Part shown: positions 48,540 to 59,910 of the stretch, one piece after another
Numbering within the stretch: the first letter of the stretch is position 1
Layout of the letters: each line of letters starts with the position of its first letter
Assembly (NCBI GenBank): GCA_029721435.1
Contig: CM056588.1
Span: 37,961,430 to 38,025,429, forward strand
DNA: 64,000 nt
Direction: 5' to 3'
Source: Gymnothorax reevesii
Lineage: Eukaryota > Chordata > Actinopteri > Anguilliformes > Muraenidae
Notes under the pieces: generated by a model
Seen by the model: the letters and a program-made list of their open reading frames with translations, nothing else
What the model was told of the DNA's origin: nothing
The model's database searches: none
Made by a program: the position numbers and the translations under genes

Positions 48540-48735
48540 CCAGAAGTCACCTCCACTCTTGAGTATCAAGAGCATTCGCCCTTGGCCCAAGAGCTGTCTC
48601 CATTCCTGAGTATTGGCAGTATTTTCCTTGTCTCTAGAACTGTTTCCACTCTTGAGTATCTGCAGTTTTGGCCTTTGGCTACAGTACAGTCTCCATTCTT
48701 AATTATCGGCAGCAAGAGTCCAGGGCTCCGGATGT
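48540..48735. repeat. Tandem repeat of about 47 bp, array 2
   Basis: Anchors (TCTCCATT or variant) lie at about 48549, 48596, 48642 and 48689, 46-47 bp apart. The unit is the same as in array 1 at 45580, with the same GAGTATTGGCAGTATT core. Confidence 0.8.
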
Positions 48736-49124
48736 GAGGGAAGAAGCCAACACTCATAACTAAAAACTAGTTGGGAGTAGCGCTAGGTGGTGTTTATGAC
48801 TACCATGCTTAAGCATCTCATTGGCATTCAGACTCACATCTCCCTCTCGTTCTCAGTCAGAACAGAGTAGCCGAAGGTTGCAGAAAAGATCGACAGATCT
48901 AAGGAATGAATGATGCAAATGATGCAACCGTGACACAATGTTTGGAGTAAGAACACGCCCGAATAGCTCCACCGTATATCCTTCTCCAGTAATCCTCTCT
49001 CCTCTTCCGGGCCTTGTGCCCACCTCCCCAACTCTCCATCCTGTCCCTCTCCTCTGTCCTGTCTTTCCAATGCCATATCTCCCACTGAGCCTTTGGAAGA
49101 ACAGTGAAGAGATCGAGAGATAGC
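48736..49124. other. Anonymous non-coding DNA
   Basis: No feature recognised. Confidence 0.5.
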
Positions 49125-49455
49125 AGAGGGGGATGTGAGGGACTCTAGGAGAGAGGGAGGGCGGGAGAGTGAGTGAGTGGGAGAAAAAGGGAGATAAAGA
49201 GAAAGGAAGGGATAGGAGGGGGAGAAAGAAAGAGGGAGGGAGAAAGTAAGGGGGAGGGAGAGGGAGGGAGGGAAGAAGATCGAAATGGGGAGGGATAAAT
49301 AAACAAAAAGAGAGGGAGGGAGACTGAGTGGGTGAATGAGAGAAACAAATGAAGGGATAGAAATAAGGGGAGAGGGAAAGCAACAGAAAGGGAGGCAGAA
49401 ATGATGAGAGGTAGGGAAAGGGAGGGAGGGACAGAGCGAAAACAGCCAGAGGGAT
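49125..49455. repeat. Purine-rich GGGA/GAAA repeat
   Basis: About 330 bp of almost pure purine on the plus strand. The 247-codon minus-strand frame (48853-49596) is a pyrimidine-codon artefact of S, L, P and F residues and should not be called. Confidence 0.92.
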
Positions 49456-49885
49456 GGGGGGTTGTTGCCTTTTATTTACTTGCGTGTAAAATCGTATCTC
49501 CCACGGACGCATGCAGTGAACTGAGCGTTGTGCCAACACGGGCAGATCGGCCTCGCCGATCAAACTCATGGTAATTTTCGTCATTATCATACCCATGGCA
49601 GATAGAGATGGAGGGGGTATTGCGGGAAGCTGGCCGCCGCAGTAGCGTTGTTATCTGGACCGTTACGGCTGGGCTGATTCAGCTGCGTGGTAGCCGCGTG
49701 TGCTCTCGGCACCCTGCCAAACCGCTAAAAGTCACTCTAGCTCACACCGGGATCCGACTCCCAGCTCAACCTGCCCAGCCCGGCCTCAAGTGCCGGGCTG
49801 CCTCATACTGAGCGACAAGGTTGAGTAACTATGTCAGTCTTTATCATAGCAAAAATATTGATGACATCTCTCTTTTTTTTAGAGG
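49456..49885. other. Anonymous DNA, GC-rich near 49620-49800
   Basis: The GC-rich part has an 8-bp stem (AGCCCGGC / GCCGGGCT, 7-base loop) near 49786-49800 and a B-box-like stretch GGGATCCGACTCC. A full tRNA cloverleaf cannot be folded, so I do not call a tRNA or SINE. Confidence 0.4.
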
Positions 49886-49889
49886 CATA

Positions 49890-50196
49890 TACATGCCAAC
49901 AAAATCTAACAATAGACACGCTTACACAAATGCACTCGTACGTAATTCCACTGGTGCTACATCTGCTACAGCCCAACACACAGTCACAGGCTGGTGCGAG
50001 CTCTTCTATGTGTATGTACACAGACACACGCACTTAGGCAAGCTCAACTACCTCCAAATTAGCAGACTCTCACGCACTTGCACTACCTCCATAAAAAAAC
50101 CTCCTTGTACACAAATTCACATTGAAACTAATCTCACTGCCTCCATACACACGCAAACATTTGTACTTATGCCAGCTCTACTATCTCCACACAGAC
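49890..50196. repeat. CA-rich minisatellite, left half
   Basis: Degenerate units near CCAGCTCTACTACCTCCACACACA recur at roughly 60-90 bp. The array is cut at 50196 by the element at 50197-51997 and resumes at 51998. The 197-codon frame at 49821-50414 crosses this and is not a gene. Confidence 0.7.
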
Positions 50197-51997
50197 CAGG
50201 GCTGGCGATAAGCGGTATCGCATCGCAAAATGCGATCAGTTTTTTTTTGAGATGCACCAATCTGCGTCGGGCTTTTATAATCCCCGTCGCATATTTTGCG
50301 ATACAGTCTTCAGATAATGAGAGCATAAGTTTTAGTCCAGTTTTCAACAAAAATGGGCTCCTACAGTCTCTTAAATATCGTTCCGATCGCCCTCCGCAAC
50401 TACACTATGGATAACCTAACAACGCGACTCTGAAACCATGGTAGCGGGTTGAATGACCCCATTTTCCTACCTCCACGCCAGTCCAAACCACAGAGCTAAA
50501 GAAAACACTAATTGGGAAACATTCTTTGGCTGAACCAATCGCAAAACATGAGATGCAGCCGCCTCCCTTTGTAAAGAATCGGCGGGGAAATTGCGCATTC
50601 AAACGTTGTACATGTGTATATGCGACTAGATTAAATTAAATTAAAAACACTGGTCTGTGACACACGTCAGATGTCAGCTAACACAGGTATTAGATATAAA
50701 AATAACAACGACAACAACGGTTTCCAGATGAGCTAATCGCATTTTTTTTAAAAACCGCGAATAATTGTGTGATGGTCGAGATCCGGACCGTCCCGCATTG
50801 GAATTAGAGGATCGACCGACGTTAGACTGAACGACCAGAACATTGCTGACACTTTCTGAACCTAAAAAGAATGAGTGATTCAGATTAAGTTAGAGAATGG
50901 TCTCAATTCTTAAGCAAAGTATGGACTTTAACTCGTCATTTCGACAGGATTTTGGCAGATCGTTGTATTTGTATACTATACCGTTTTGCAAATCTTAGGC
51001 AGTGGTCAAGCACGTGAGCACTGACAACATCGATTCCAACAAATCGACTAACCTGCCCTTGATTAGGGATTTCTCTTTGTGCATGGTACTGAAGAGCTTT
51101 GAAATTAAAAGATTTTATGGTTTGCCATTAATTATGAAGAAAAAGTTACTTTCTGTTTTACTGAAGGGCTTGGGTAATCTGGGCTTTATGTTTACTGGGA
51201 TGTCTGGTTATTAATTAGTATTATAACATAATAGGAGTTAAACTGGCATAGGTCTGAGTTGCAGTTGTAAAAAACCAAATAAAAAATATTTGAGATACAG
51301 ATATCTTATTGGTGCTGTAAATTAAAAGGGAATAAAGGTTGTCTAGTAAAGATGGGGTGGACTAGTAAACCTGGGTCATTAGACCGGATGTCTCGTGAAG
51401 TAAGAAAAAAAATTCTATCCCAGATATTAGAAAAAAAGAGTGGTATATTTATTTCAAAGGAATGCTGATTTCATATTTTGGAGACATATATTTGTACATT
51501 GAATTCCTACAGTGTTATTTATTCTAGAATATGGCAATTTTTATTTTAATATTTAAATGTTCATCTTGGTTCATAATTACCTGTATTAATTTCTTTCACA
51601 GTAAAAATATTTTCTGATAAAACTCAGTCCCAAATAGTCACTCATTCACTGCCTGAGCCAGGTGAGTGGCTCAGCAAGAACCAACTAAAATTTAGTAATT
51701 GCTATTCAGTTACTGAGTTATTACATATTAGCTGTAAGTGGGGCCCAATTGGTAATTTAAGTAGTTTTAACACTGCAATGCTTCTGAAACTCAACTGCCT
51801 TGGTCTTCATTAGGTGTTAATTAGTGTTAGTACTGTTAGCTAAGTGTTCTCAGAGACAAAAATAAAAGGTTAAAGTGCATTTTTGTTAAGTTTTATTTTT
51901 GCCACACAGTTCTGAAAAATGCTACAAAATGCTACAGACTTCTACAGACTGCATAGTGTTTTCGCTACGCTGTTATTTTTGCTTAATGCCAGCCCTG
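50197..51997. mobile_element. hAT-like element with 5-bp CAGAC duplication
   Basis: The termini CAGGGCTGGC and GCCAGCCCTG are exact 10-bp inverses. The flanks are CAGAC (50192-50196) and CAGAC (51998-52002). The left subterminal region is rich in ATCGCATCGCAAAATGCGAT-like motifs. The 1.8-kb interior has no recognisable transposase. It splits the CA-rich minisatellite. A 5-bp duplication agrees with the minority hAT groups that make 5-bp rather than 8-bp duplications. Confidence 0.75.
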
Positions 51998-52600
51998 CAG
52001 ACAGATACGCAATACCTCCATGCAAACTGACTCTCACACGTGTGCACGCACAAACACAGACATACATGGAAACACGCAGACACACACACATCCTTGTACT
52101 TCTATCCTTGAGAGGATATTACATTGACTTAAATTCATTCTTTGTGTCTCTCCAGTGTTTCCCTGATCTTAACAAAAACAACACATGCCAAACCCAAACC
52201 CTTACCCTAACCTTGACCTATCTCTAATCTTACCCCTAACCTTAACAATGAGTCACGATTTGCCTTTGTAGCTGTAAGGACAAGCAAAAATGAACTCATT
52301 TCCCAATAATGTCCCCACTCTGTAGGAAAAATAAGTTTTTGAGTCCTCACTTTGTAGCAAGTACAAGAACGCATATACACGCACAAATGCAGCCTCCTTA
52401 CACACACAAACACACTCATACGCGCACACACACACACAGATGCTAGCTCGACTACCTCCATACATGCACACACTGATGCTAGCCAGCTCGACAACACTCA
52501 CACAGACACAAAAGCACACCCAAACGCCAGCTCCATAACCTCCACACACCCAGGTTGACGCACACTTAAAAGCCAGCTCTGATAGCCCACACTCCAGGGT
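51998..52600. repeat. CA-rich minisatellite, right half, with TAACCC-like wording
   Basis: It begins ATACCTCCATGC and CACACGTGTGCACGC and, from about 52380, returns to CCAGCTCGACTACCTCC-like units. Between them, 52190-52250 has degenerate CCCTAACC wording and 52100-52340 resembles a dispersed fish repeat with GTCCTCAC motifs. Frames with long cysteine runs (52207-52549, minus) are artefacts. Confidence 0.7.
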
Positions 52601-53231
52601 ACCAGCAGACAGACCCTTGGTTCTACCATCTCAGGATCAAAGCCTGTGTATAGTGCTGTGCTTTTAGCAGACTATTTGATCAGACACCCGAAGGGCCGGG
52701 ACACCATTAGTTCCAATTTGCCAGAGAGCAAGGTTCAAGAGCCTCATACGCCCAGTGCAGGGACACAATGGGCACCACAGGCCGCTGACTGGCATGGGGT
52801 TGTGACACATCCCAGTTGGATTGGCGCAAGTTTTAAAGCACTCCTTCAAAACTGTAATCAAGGATACACCTGCAAGTCTGCACACCTATTTTTTCTGTTC
52901 CGGATTACGCCAATCATTTGCCAATCATTGATGCCAACTGATCAACAAGCCGCACCTATAGTAAAGACAGTACTGGCTACCAGGCCAGCAAAGTGTGAAA
53001 TATTCTCTTCTCCGTATATAAGAAGATTGCAGTAGCACCCACTCATTCAGACAATGCTTCAGGCTTAGGACGTGGTCAACAGTCAATCGTAAAACAGGGA
53101 ATGCAAACAGATAAAGGTGAATGAAAAATCTAGCATTCAACAGTTGGAAATATGATTCAGCATGCGTAAGTGTGCGAGTGCGATTATCCAAGATGAGTGG
53201 TTATGTACGAGAGTAAATTCCCTGCATCCAA
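52601..53231. other. Anonymous non-coding DNA
   Basis: No feature recognised. The 129-codon frame at 52646-53035 has no known domain. Confidence 0.5.
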
Positions 53232-53530
53232 TATCCATTCATAAATCCATCCATCAATTTTAAGCTGCTTATCCGGGGCCAGGTCACAGGGGAGATCAGA
53301 CTCAGCAGAGCAGACCAAGCATCCCCCTCCTCAGCTACCTCTTCCAACTCTTCCTGCTGGACCCCAAGCCTTTCCCAGGCCAATCAGGAGATACAATAAC
53401 TCCAGTATGTCCTGGGTCTGCCTCGGGGACTCGTCCCAGCTAGACATGCCCGGTGAACTTCTGAAGGAAGGCATCCAGGATCCATCCGGACCAGATGCTC
53501 AAACTAAGGGTGGGACTTGTAAACATGTAC
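53232..53530 (-). pseudogene. LINE open reading frame 2, C-terminal relic
   Basis: On the minus strand, codons up to about 53275 read LAWERLGVQQEELEEVAEE, the C-terminus that follows the reverse transcriptase in several fish LINE families. Upstream, GCATGTCTAGCTGGGACGAG and AGGCAGACCCAGG match the preceding coding region, but a frameshift separates the blocks. After the stop comes a short tail with an ATGGATGG repeat near 53250. Only about 300 bp of a multi-kilobase element remain. Confidence 0.75.
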
Positions 53531-54065
53531 ACGTGTACACAGTTAGTCAATCATAAACGTTTCTAAACAAAAAATACTAACCGTGTACACGGCAGTCATC
53601 GGCGGCGTCCAAAAAGTAAAAGTAAAAAAAAAAAGAATTACGTCCCATCGTCTAATTCCTAACCACTTTTCTTTAACCTGTGTAAAACGTCATGAGATAA
53701 AGGAAAGGAGTAAAGGGGACTCTATTATAGCTTAGGAAGAGAACCGCGCTATTAAGAGAATCCAAATGCACTTACACTAGGCACAATGATCACCCACGTC
53801 CTGCCCGTCATGTTTGTTTGTTTTCCTGATTGGCCGGATGGACAGTCATCGCGGAATTGCAGGATAGCATTTCCTCCTTTCTTTTCGAAAAGGAAGCTTC
53901 AGTGTCCCCTATGCTAAAGGTGATAAATTAGGAAGCATTGTAGCACCTTGACATTAAAAGAATCCAAACACACTTATGACTGCCATGTAAATACTTATGT
54001 ATCGTTTTCTAAGAGTTAGGAACTTTCCTAAGCAAAAAAGACTATTCGGACGCAGTCATCGTCTC
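53531..54065 (+). repeat. Unclassified repeat family G, copy 2, with an internal duplication
   Basis: The stretch at 53870-54060 matches 45885-46140 in reverse orientation. The block near 53700-53800 resembles the one near 53890-54000 (both carry AAGAGAATCCAAA- or AAAAGAATCCAAACACAC-type wording), so part of the unit is tandemly duplicated. Short GTGTACAC-type palindromes lie at 53527-53600. Confidence 0.6.
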
Positions 54066-54759
54066 CAAGCTCAATTCCTCTTTATGTTGCTTAAAAGCAC
54101 GATTGGTTAATAGGTCATTATTTTATCTTGCATATTGTTCATTGTGTGTTTTTCTTTACATTTTTGGTGGACGTTGTCGGCCAATCGATATATTTGCATG
54201 CACAATGTCATCCTTGCGTCTGCTCGTCAAAAGAAAAGCATATTCATTTTGTTATTTGAATGAGAACACGTAAAACACAGTTTACATTTCTTTTTGTTTT
54301 AGCTTTGTGGATGTAAAAAGTGTTTCTCAATTTAGTTTTACTTTAAATCCTCCTCAATTACAATTCTCTTTAATGATGCTATGAAACGTAATGATAGTGA
54401 GATGCAGCTCCCGCTGTGTGTAAGGGTTGCAGTTTGCAGTTTAAGTTTACAAAACAAATTGTACAAAAACAAGGTACAGTAATAAGGACAATGACAAAAA
54501 AAGCAGGGCTAAACTGTTAGAATTCATTCATGTCCATGTTTTTGATTGTCAAAATTTGCATGCAATCATTTTTGACCGGACAGCATCCAAAAATTAACGA
54601 AGCTACCCTCTCTCGCATTACAAAATGAATCTGCTCTCCACATTGCAAAATTTACACCAACATGCCTAAATATTTCCTTCTTACAAGAAAAAAATTCCCT
54701 GTCTTCCATCCTGCAGAATTTAGAAGTATATTGTACGGTGTAGGCCTATTAAACGACAG
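54066..54759. other. Anonymous non-coding DNA
   Basis: No feature recognised. Confidence 0.5.
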
Positions 54760-54960
54760 TGTGATACGCTCAGGAACCTGACGCGAGAACCAAGCAATGC
54801 AGTAGATAGGAATTTATTAAGCAAGGGGGGATACCCCCCACAGGGCAGAAGGCAAAGGTAAAAAGTCCACAATCCAAAAATCACAATCCAGTTGGGCAGA
54901 ATCCGAGTCGAAAACCAGAGCAGTAATCACAGTACTTGTGGTCAGACAGAGAAGGGTTCA
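54760..54960 (-). repeat. LTR 3'-end fragment, copy C
   Basis: On the minus strand it repeats the last part of the solo LTR at 27872: TTTTGGATTGTGGACT, GCCTTCTGCCCTGTGGGG, an AATAAA-type signal and GGTTCCTGAGCG before the final CA. It is a truncated copy in the opposite orientation to A and B. Confidence 0.8.
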
Positions 54961-55433
54961 AAAAACAGATGCATGTGACATGATGTGACAAATTGCCTAA
55001 TTTGTCTGCAAAAGATAGTAAATAAATAAAATTAAATACATTAAAATTATAGTTTACGCATTGTATCACATCATCTGCTCGACAGCCTAAGTTTAATTCA
55101 ACTATTCAGTGAGTAGGCTATAAGAACTAGGGTTTAGAACTAGGTTAGTCTCTCTCATATCAAATTGTAAAATTATCCGCCATATTAATCCTTTCTTTTT
55201 AAACCTGTGAACATGCAAGCCAAAAAAAAGCCACACTAAGCTGGATTTATGGTTCTGCATCGACTCCAGGCAAAAGGGCACGCCGTTGCCTCGATGTCGT
55301 CGTGGACCTTTCGAAGTTTGAAGTTACAGCCCACTATGTACACGATGAGTTCTGCAATGATATTTAGATTTTGCTCCATGGATTGTTGCAGATTTTGTAG
55401 GCTACCATTTGTCATATTATATATTGTTCAGCG
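54961..55433. other. Anonymous DNA with one MITE-like end
   Basis: TAAGCTGGATTTATGGTTCTGC at about 55236 resembles the terminus of the element at 57673-58473. No partner end is visible here. Confidence 0.4.
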
Positions 55434-56866
55434 TAGGGCTGGGTGGTATCCCGGTTTTATGACTTACACCGGTATAATTTTGAGGGAGGTATGAATTTGA
55501 GACAATACCCCCATACCGGTGTTTTATTATTGTATCATGTGCACGTCGCCCACTCCGCTGCTTTCCGATCAGGCGTTTTCAGGCAGCTTTCACTGCTCGG
55601 GGCCTTCAAGCTCCGCCCCTTGCATGTGCAAGTGCGCTCCTCGTCACACAGTTTCCATGAACATGACTGCAGGTAGAGGCCAGCGACTTAGCAGACAATA
55701 GTATGGCGGTAGACGATGAACAGGAGCTGGTTCCGAAGGAAAAAAAAAAACAACGGCTCTGTAATTTGGAGGTATTTTAGATATATACCGAGGAGCAACA
55801 AGACGCTATCAGTAAAACCTGTCGCAAGCAAGTTGTTTCAAAAGGTGGATGTATTGCGATGTATAGCCTGTCCATCACAGGTTGCGTGAGATGGCTTGTT
55901 GCAGTTCTCTTTAACTTTACTGCTCTCTTCTTTTTTGTCCACTGTTTATTAAATTGTCACTTATTTTATTAAGCGCTCTTTGTCACTTGAACTATTGGCA
56001 CTTAACACGTTGACTGCCGACAGCGAGACAACTGGTAATGGCCGGGGCTAGACCTGAAAATTCGGGGGAAAATATTCATCCCTTTTATGACAAGTCTTGG
56101 CTAATTCTAGATGGTTTTCTTAAAACGTTTTCCAATACAAGAAAAGTCAAATGGCTATTGAAGACACGGCTTTCCCCCGTGCGATCTAATGGCGACAAAA
56201 TAATGGGCTGCATTCAGTTCAGTACAGAAGAGTAATTTAATCATAATTAGGACTATGCACCGGCACTCGGCGACTATATTTCAGAGCACTTCAGCGAATG
56301 AGGGTAATTATGGTGACAAGTACGTGTTTTTGTCCGTTAACATTTTCCAATCGGACAGCTGTCTTTTTGTTTTACAGCCAGTTGCGTGACCGTGCTGCAA
56401 AAACAGGTGTACGTTTTTGGCACCGAAATTACCTTCATTCGCTAAAGAATTCTAAAATGCTGCTCTCGCTGGAAAAAAAAATACCGTAGCTAAGTGCTAG
56501 TGCATAGACCAATTTATGATTAAATTATCTTTTTGTACTGAATGTTGCCAGTTGCCAGTTGCCAGAGCTGCCAACTCTCACGCATTCCGCGCGAGTCTCG
56601 CGCTTCTTATTAGCACGTTCCAGTGCTGTTGTCAGCGATTATTCAGTTAATGCGCATTTAAGAGATTCTCTTGCAAAATTACAGTCGTTGTGCACGATAG
56701 TTAATCAGTTTCACGGGCATTACGGTTAATTTTCCCACTAGTGACATAGAATTCGGGAGTCATGATCGATTTCCTTCTTTACTCGGGAATCGGAAGCCAT
56801 GGAATGGCATAAAGACATTTCAAATAGCCATTCCATTCAAACAATAAAAACGGTCATGAAACAAAT

Positions 56867-58683
56867 CAGTGTTTCCCACAGATTTGAAATCTACTTGGGT
56901 GGGTGGACGCTGGCGAGGGGGGGGGGGGGGGGGGGGGATTTTTTTTGTTTTGTTATTTTACTCTTCATATCGTGCATTCTAGTGAATTTTCAGAGTAAAA
57001 ATTGTTACCACATTACTCAGTGACACCACATTTTTTGCACTTATATTGTATTTAATAAAAAAATTATAATATTAATAAAATAAGGCTGTCATTGGAGCGT
57101 AAGAGAAAAAACTGGATGGGGACAGCGAAATACAAACATACTGAGCCTTATAACATATAACACCATGTTGTTTGAGATGTTAATCCACAATCTCAAAGCA
57201 CAAAGTGCTTTGCAAGCATGAAGTGCACTAAGTCTGGGGACAGAATTTGAATGACCATGTAGCAAAACGGCTACGACAACCTCTTCATCGAACGTGACAA
57301 AAATAATCATGAAAAGTATGGCGCGATCGACTTATCCTAAGTATGGTTTGTAAAACAATTAGCTGGTCAGTTTGCCTTGTTTTTTTCCAATTCACTTAGC
57401 ATTTAATATGTCATATGGTACATCAAATAATTCCGTTTTTTAAATATGGCTCCATATAATGTCAGCTCACCTGGAATTTCGCAGCGCTCCTTGCAGAAAA
57501 AGACGTCCACCAGATAGCTTCCTGTCTTAAAAATCTGCGCCGGTGAAACAACGTGATTGGGTTTGTTCAGTGGTTCCGCTGTGACAACGCAGGTGATTGG
57601 CTGTCTCAACTTCACTTCACACACGACGTGCTTGTTTGGTTGGAGTCAGTCCTGTTGCTACGTCTCCTCTTGCCTGGTTTGCGGCGCGTAGCCGCCTGAG
57701 CTACACAAGGGGGACGGGCGTATGATAGTTTAGCGAAGGGTTTAAAGCCGCGCAGCGGGTGGGGTGATGAGAGGGTGTCTTGTTCAGTTGAATACCTGAA
57801 TATTATTTGGCAGCGAACGGTTGTACCCCAAAGCTGCGAATTAAAACTACCGGGGTGTATTTCAATACCCATGTAAAGGTATTCCGTCGATTTCTTGCAA
57901 AGACGACAAACCGCACAACGCGAACAAGAGTTCGTTATTTGCAAGTGCACTGCTACGAGCGAAAGCACTTAGCCAAATTGTATGCACTTTCCCTAGAGCT
58001 GATCATAAACGAAAGCAAAATCGTTGAAGTGCTTATTCAATGAAAGTGTACGACAAAGATTGCAAACCACATATATAAAACCAGAACAAGGTCGTCAATG
58101 GGGCTGGTGCGTATGAATTCTGAACATTAGATAAACACCATATTGTCTGCATTTCCCCTGACGGTGATAATGAACGACAGCAAAATCGTCGGTGTTTGTT
58201 CATATTAAGGTTCACAGTAAAGACACAACAGGACACTCAAAGACAACCAGTTTGTTAATTTTACTCCTTTGTTAATATCCTACGGACTCAAAACGGTGAC
58301 GGACTTAGCAGTGCTGTGTGTGCCAACCAATCACAGCCTCCCCGTACGCGGCAGCTTTGGATTTTGGAGAGGTGCGCGGCAACGCGGCTGCGTAGGTGTG
58401 GAGCGCTCCGCGAGAGCGACGAATTGGCCAATACCTCACATTTTTGCTACGCGCCGCAGAAGTATAAACCAGGCTTGAGTGACGGCGAACTAACGTTACA
58501 TGCGGTATCTCCGGTCGCGACCCGTTTTGTTTTGTTTTTTTTTTTGGAGGGGGGATTTTTATTTATTTATTTATGTATTTATTTATTTATATATTTTTAT
58601 TACATTCTCTTGAAAACTTCTTGGGCGGCCGTCTGTTTACCTGGGCGGCCTGCCCAAGTATTAACATGGTGTGGGAAACAGTG
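56867..58683. mobile_element. hAT-like element C inserted in B
   Basis: The left end CAGTGTTTCCCACA and the right end TGTGGGAAACAGTG are inverse with one mismatch. The next stretch, CTTGGGTGGGTGG on the left and GCCTGCCCAAG on the right, is also mirrored. The flanks are CAAAT on both sides (56862-56866 and 58684-58688), a 5-bp duplication. It contains a poly-G run at about 56919-56937 and T-rich DNA around 58525-58605. No transposase was recognised. Confidence 0.8.
57673..58473. mobile_element. Possible MITE inside element C
   Basis: CCTGGTTTGCGGCGCGTAGC at the left and GCTACGCGCCGC plus AAACCAGG at the right are inverse, with an 8-base gap in the left copy. CTTG flanks both ends (57669-57672 and 58474-58477). 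The interior (for example the 78-codon frame at 57807-58043) is unrecognised. The 4-bp duplication is short enough to be chance. Confidence 0.55.
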
Positions 58684-59640
58684 CAAATGCATTGCTTTTA
58701 ATCCCCAATTTTAAAAAGCGCAAGAGGTCCAGAGTCGTCATTGCCTTCCGTGTTGGTGAAATTCACCGTTATGCAAGGGAAATAAATTGCCATGCACAAA
58801 GACTTAAATTGTGCGAAAGAATCAAATGTACGCGCTGATTGAACAGTTGCTGACTTCGGTGCATATGCCTTCAAAATGCGTGTGACCAACGCCATATGCA
58901 TGAGAATGCGTAGAAAGTTGATAGCCCTGATGTAGCCCATTATTTTGTCACTGTTGGATCGCATGAGGGAGAGACGCCGTGTCTTCAATTGCCACTTGAT
59001 TATTCTTGAATAATTTTTTTCCCCTTATTTAAATCTGTGTTCATGCACAGCCGCAGGCCTGTGTTCTTAGCCAGGGTTGGCCTATTGAATCCGTTTACAT
59101 TTTTGACTTTCACACAGCTCTGCAGGAGCAGAGGTATACATTTAGGTATCAATTAACCATTTTTGGTATAATTATTATTGAATCTCTTTTCATGTGAAAC
59201 ATAAGGCCTAGGTTCTCATTCAGGGTTGGCCAGTAGCTACTTCAATGCTCTTTACTGTTTTGTTATTTGCACAGCTCTGGAGCTCTGTATGAGCAGAATT
59301 ATGTCCATTTATCTAGTATCTAGTTATGCCTATCTATCTAGTATAAAGTATAGACTATTGTTGTAGAGATTTGATTTTACATAACTTTGTATCGCTTTCC
59401 ATCAGAAAAGATATGCTGCTTACACTTATTTTCACAGCTGTGCCTTCTTGAGCAGAGAAAGAAAATCTGTAAGGTTTTGTATGTGGTCCAAGTCTTATAG
59501 GTTTTGATATTCTGATGATGTTGAGTAAAATGAATCACTTTTCTTGCTCTGTGAAATATCGTTTTCATACCGTACCGCCAGTCTGACAAATAATACCGGG
59601 GTATGAGTTTTAATCCATATCGCCCAGGCCTAGTTGAGCG

Positions 59641-59910
59641 TGTTCACAATGCTTATCTTCAATTCCAGTAGACAACTTTTTGAAGCTTTAGCGCAGTTAA
59701 AATCCACTTCTTATTACAGATTTGGGTCAATTTATTTTGCACCCAAAGCCATCAAGCAGCAAAGACAATTCCAGGTACGTTCAGTTCTGTGTCCCTACAG
59801 CAACCATTTACTGTCCAAAATATGACCATTTTCTGGCAAAAAAATGTAACATTTGAAAAAGAGCATCAGTTTGCCTGTGTAAAAACCTTATCTACAAATG
59901 AGGTATTGTC
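59641..59910. other. Anonymous non-coding DNA
   Basis: No feature recognised. Confidence 0.45.

Larger units (their letters stand above)
56563..58929. mobile_element. hAT-like element B inserted in family F
   Basis: The left end CAGAGCTGCCAACTCTCACGC and, on the other strand, the right end CAGGGCTATCAACTTTCTACGC are inverted copies. The duplication is ATGTTGCC (56542-56549) and ATGTAGCC (58930-58937), 7 of 8 identical. A 13-bp AGTTGCC duplication separates the left flank from the terminus. Without element C it is 550 bp. Confidence 0.8.
56049..59013. mobile_element. Foldback family F, copy 2, split by hAT B
   Basis: The left part (56049-56549) follows copy 1 from TAGACCTGAAAATTCGGGG through GCAAAAACAGGTGTACG and to TTTTGTACTGAATG. 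The right part resumes at 58930 with ATGTAGCCCATTATTTTGTC and runs to about 59013. The far right arm is missing. It lacks the Tc1 MITE of copy 1 and so keeps that unoccupied site. Confidence 0.85.
55434..59632. mobile_element. hAT-like element A holding a nest of insertions
   Basis: The left terminus TAGGGCTGGGTGGTATCCCGG and the right terminus CATATCGCCCAGGCCTA are inverted copies of the GGGCTGGGCGATA type. Flanks are GTTCAGCG (55426-55433) and GTTGAGCG (59633-59640), 7 of 8 identical. The element spans 4.2 kb because at least three others sit inside it. No transposase frame survives. Confidence 0.85.

Noticed and set aside
48853..49596. 247-codon minus-strand open frame
   Set aside because: It follows a purine-rich simple repeat and consists of S, L, P and F runs. 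No domain or gene structure.
49625..49800. tRNA or SINE-like sequence with a B-box-like motif
   Set aside because: No A box at a suitable distance and no cloverleaf. Only one strong 8-bp stem.
49821..50414. 197-codon plus-strand open frame
   Set aside because: Runs across a CA-rich minisatellite and into the element starting at 50197, so it cannot be one gene.
52190..52250. Interstitial telomere repeat
   Set aside because: CCCTAACC-like units are too few and too irregular; they look like part of a dispersed repeat.
56919..56937. Poly-G run as a G-quadruplex element
   Set aside because: A single homopolymer within element C, variable and error-prone in sequencing. No sign of function.
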